From the NCBI GenBank assembly GCA_003117195.1, contig BDSI01000132.1:276078-340077 (forward strand): 64,000 nucleotides of DNA, in the 5' to 3' direction. Shown one piece after another: positions 62,501 through 64,000 of this stretch. The DNA is from Eudorina sp. 2006-703-Eu-15. Lineage: Eukaryota > Chlorophyta > Chlorophyceae > Chlamydomonadales > Volvocaceae. The position numbers and the translations under genes are program-made. Within the stretch, counting starts at the first letter, position 1; every line of letters starts with the position of its first letter. The notes beneath the pieces are model-generated. The model made no database searches and was not told the origin of the DNA. It saw only the letters and a list, made by a program, of their open reading frames with translations.

Positions 62501-64000
62501 CGGTTGCGTTAATGACTTGCAGCTCGTGCTGCCCTGAGAAAACAGCCATTGGACGGACACAGGACTGGACAGTGACAGGAACAGCAACCGCTCCAGAGGC
62601 AGCGGAGTCGCGTGCGCTTTGCTGGATGTATGTGGTTTCGACGCGCTGCTGGACCCGGACGACGGCACGCCAGGGTCGGTCGACGGCCACGACAGCAACG
62701 GCGTTGCGCCCAGGACCTGCACGGCGAGGACGAGGGTATCGCGACGGCGGCCTTGTCGCAGAGTGACGAAGTGATGCTGCAGCCGTACAACCAGACCGGA
62801 GGAGCAGGGCTGCAGGAGTGGCCGCCACCGGCGCCACGGGGCCCGCAGAGGTGGCTGGGCCAACCGGTGTCGAGCTGCTGCAGCATTCCAGCAGGGTTGG
62901 AGCTGCGGCCGGGGCTACTCGGGCCAGAGACGGCCCAACCAACTCCGGTGCCTCGACTGGCGGAGCACCGGTGGCGCGGGAGCAACCCCCGGCACCGCCG
63001 GCTTAACAGACTTGAGGCTAGATCTGCAGCGACTTCAAAGCCGTTTGTAGATCACCCGACAGAACCAGCTACGGGGAGCCGCAGGTCCCGGGTATGCAAC
63101 CTACAAGCCACGAGTGAGGCGCATGCGGCGCCGGACGACCAGATATCGGCACAGTCGGCAGTCGCGCTGATCACTGGTCACTGGCTGCCATGACTTGATT
63201 TGGTTGCTGTTAGCATGCATACAGCTATGCTGTATAGCAGCGGAATTCTGACTTGCGTATCGGGTCTCTTGACGTCTATTTCGGTGTCTCTCGACACCTC
63301 CACTGCGCACCCATGGGACTGGCGCCTAGCGGACTTCGCGTGAAATGCCAGTGATCCCGACTCCACACGGGACTCTGAACGGCCAAATGTCCCGGACAGC
63401 TATCGTGTTCAGGTCGTCGTTGCAAGCGGGCCGCTTCGAAATGATGGAAGGGATATGACCTCGGTCTAACTCTTCCTTAAGGCGATGTGTGCCCCATTCT
63501 AGATGAGTAGAACGGGTTAAAGAGCCCACATCCTTCACCGGGAAGTTTATCCGTACAACTCGGTCAGGAAACCAGCCCTGGCTTGTCGCTTGTCATTGTT
63601 GTTTCAACCAATCAATGCCAAGCTAAGCCTTACAGGCATCGCTCTGTCTTGCAAGACCACCTCGTAACCGATCATTACAGTGTGACCACAACAAACCTTC
63701 CAAGTAACGCTGTCATGCGTTACTGTATTATGGAACATGTATCATGCATGGCCTGATGGAACATGTATTATGCATGGCCTGACAACTCGAACGGATATGG
63801 AACGCAGTCATAGATTTTGGCCACAGCGGTTGCGTTAATGACTTGCAGCTCGTGCTGCCCTGAGAAAACAGCCATTGGACGGACACAGGACTGGACAGTG
63901 ACAGGAACAGCAACCGCTCCAGAGGGCAGCGGAGTCGCGTGCGCTTGCTGGATGTATGTGGTTTCGACGCGCTGCTGGACCCGGACGACGGCACGCCAGG
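47511..64000. repeat. 1340-bp satellite, 12 full units and one partial, continuing beyond the window
   Basis: Unit starts: 47511, 48851, 50191, 51531, 52869, 54204, 55540, 56876, 58211, 59542, 60865, 62183 and 63516. Lengths fall from exactly 1340 (three units) to 1338, 1335, 1336, 1336, 1335, 1331, 1323 and 1318, then 1333. Losses are mostly single bases in short homopolymers. Each unit holds a 26-bp direct duplication (tggaacatgtatcatgcatg core). On the minus strand, from an ag acceptor near unit position 600 to a TAA (47812 in unit 1), there is an exon-like frame with C-rich third positions (VTLRQGRRRDTLVLAVQVLG, VETTYIQQSARDSAASGAVA). It is not recognised. Frames are destroyed in later units. 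Confidence 0.97.

Noticed and set aside
47582..63994. A dozen repeated 'genes' in the satellite
   Set aside because: They are the same few frames repeated in each 1340-bp unit. Their apparent conservation follows from array identity, and later units are broken by single-base losses.
63516..64000. Chromosome end or telomere
   Set aside because: No telomeric repeat such as TTTTAGGG is seen. The satellite simply runs off the window.

Overview
The window looks like nuclear DNA from a GC-rich green alga, most likely a chlamydomonadalean/volvocine chlorophyte. I infer this from intron-dense genes with GT-AG (once GC-AG) introns, strong C/G bias at third codon positions, GC-rich simple repeats inside introns, a chromodomain-bearing Ty3/gypsy element and many minisatellites. 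There are no operons, Shine-Dalgarno-led genes or CRISPR arrays. Most open frames are shadows created by GC-rich repeats.

Layout. 1-3.8 kb: one copy of a dispersed repeat that carries a small reverse-strand reading frame, then a reverse-strand gene of unknown function with a glutamine-rich tail broken by a frameshift. 4.7-8.1 kb: the best host gene, an ATG18/WIPI (PROPPIN) autophagy beta-propeller on the minus strand. Seven exons can be joined in frame and the FRRG lipid-binding motif is intact; three of its introns carry long simple repeats. 8.0-12.8 kb: the 5' end of ATG18, its promoter and the 5' end of a divergent plus-strand gene are triplicated in tandem (about 1626-1630 bp units). 12.9-18.6 kb: mostly decayed or unrecognised sequence with a chromodomain fragment, a Cys4 mini-exon and small exons. 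18.66-20.17 kb: nine 168-bp repeats. 20.3-23.7 kb: a multi-exon P-loop ATPase on the minus strand (Walker A, DEAQ Walker B, sensor-1-like motif). 24.5-27 kb: the second copy of the 5' dispersed repeat and a broken reading frame resembling a ubiquitin-like header domain.

27.2-47.3 kb is a nest of mobile elements. A reverse-strand Ty3/gypsy chromovirus remnant (gag plus integrase, no protease/RT/RNase H) has its 5' LTR split by a 1.2-kb non-autonomous element. That element is identical to a second copy at 46.09-47.30 kb. Its apparent autonomous relative runs from 34.51 to 46.09 kb and encodes a single-tyrosine HUH (Rep-like) endonuclease plus a second conserved protein. It is itself interrupted by a 9.3-kb insertion (35.18-44.48 kb) with KDZ-transposase-like exons, terminal arrays of a palindromic TCTATAGACGA motif and several large minisatellites. 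Removing that insertion and one 8-bp target duplication restores the HUH element's reading frame.

47.5-64.0 kb: twelve full copies and one partial copy of a 1340-bp satellite running off the window. The first three units are exactly 1340 bp; later units lose single bases progressively, which looks more like uncorrected long-read consensus than biology.
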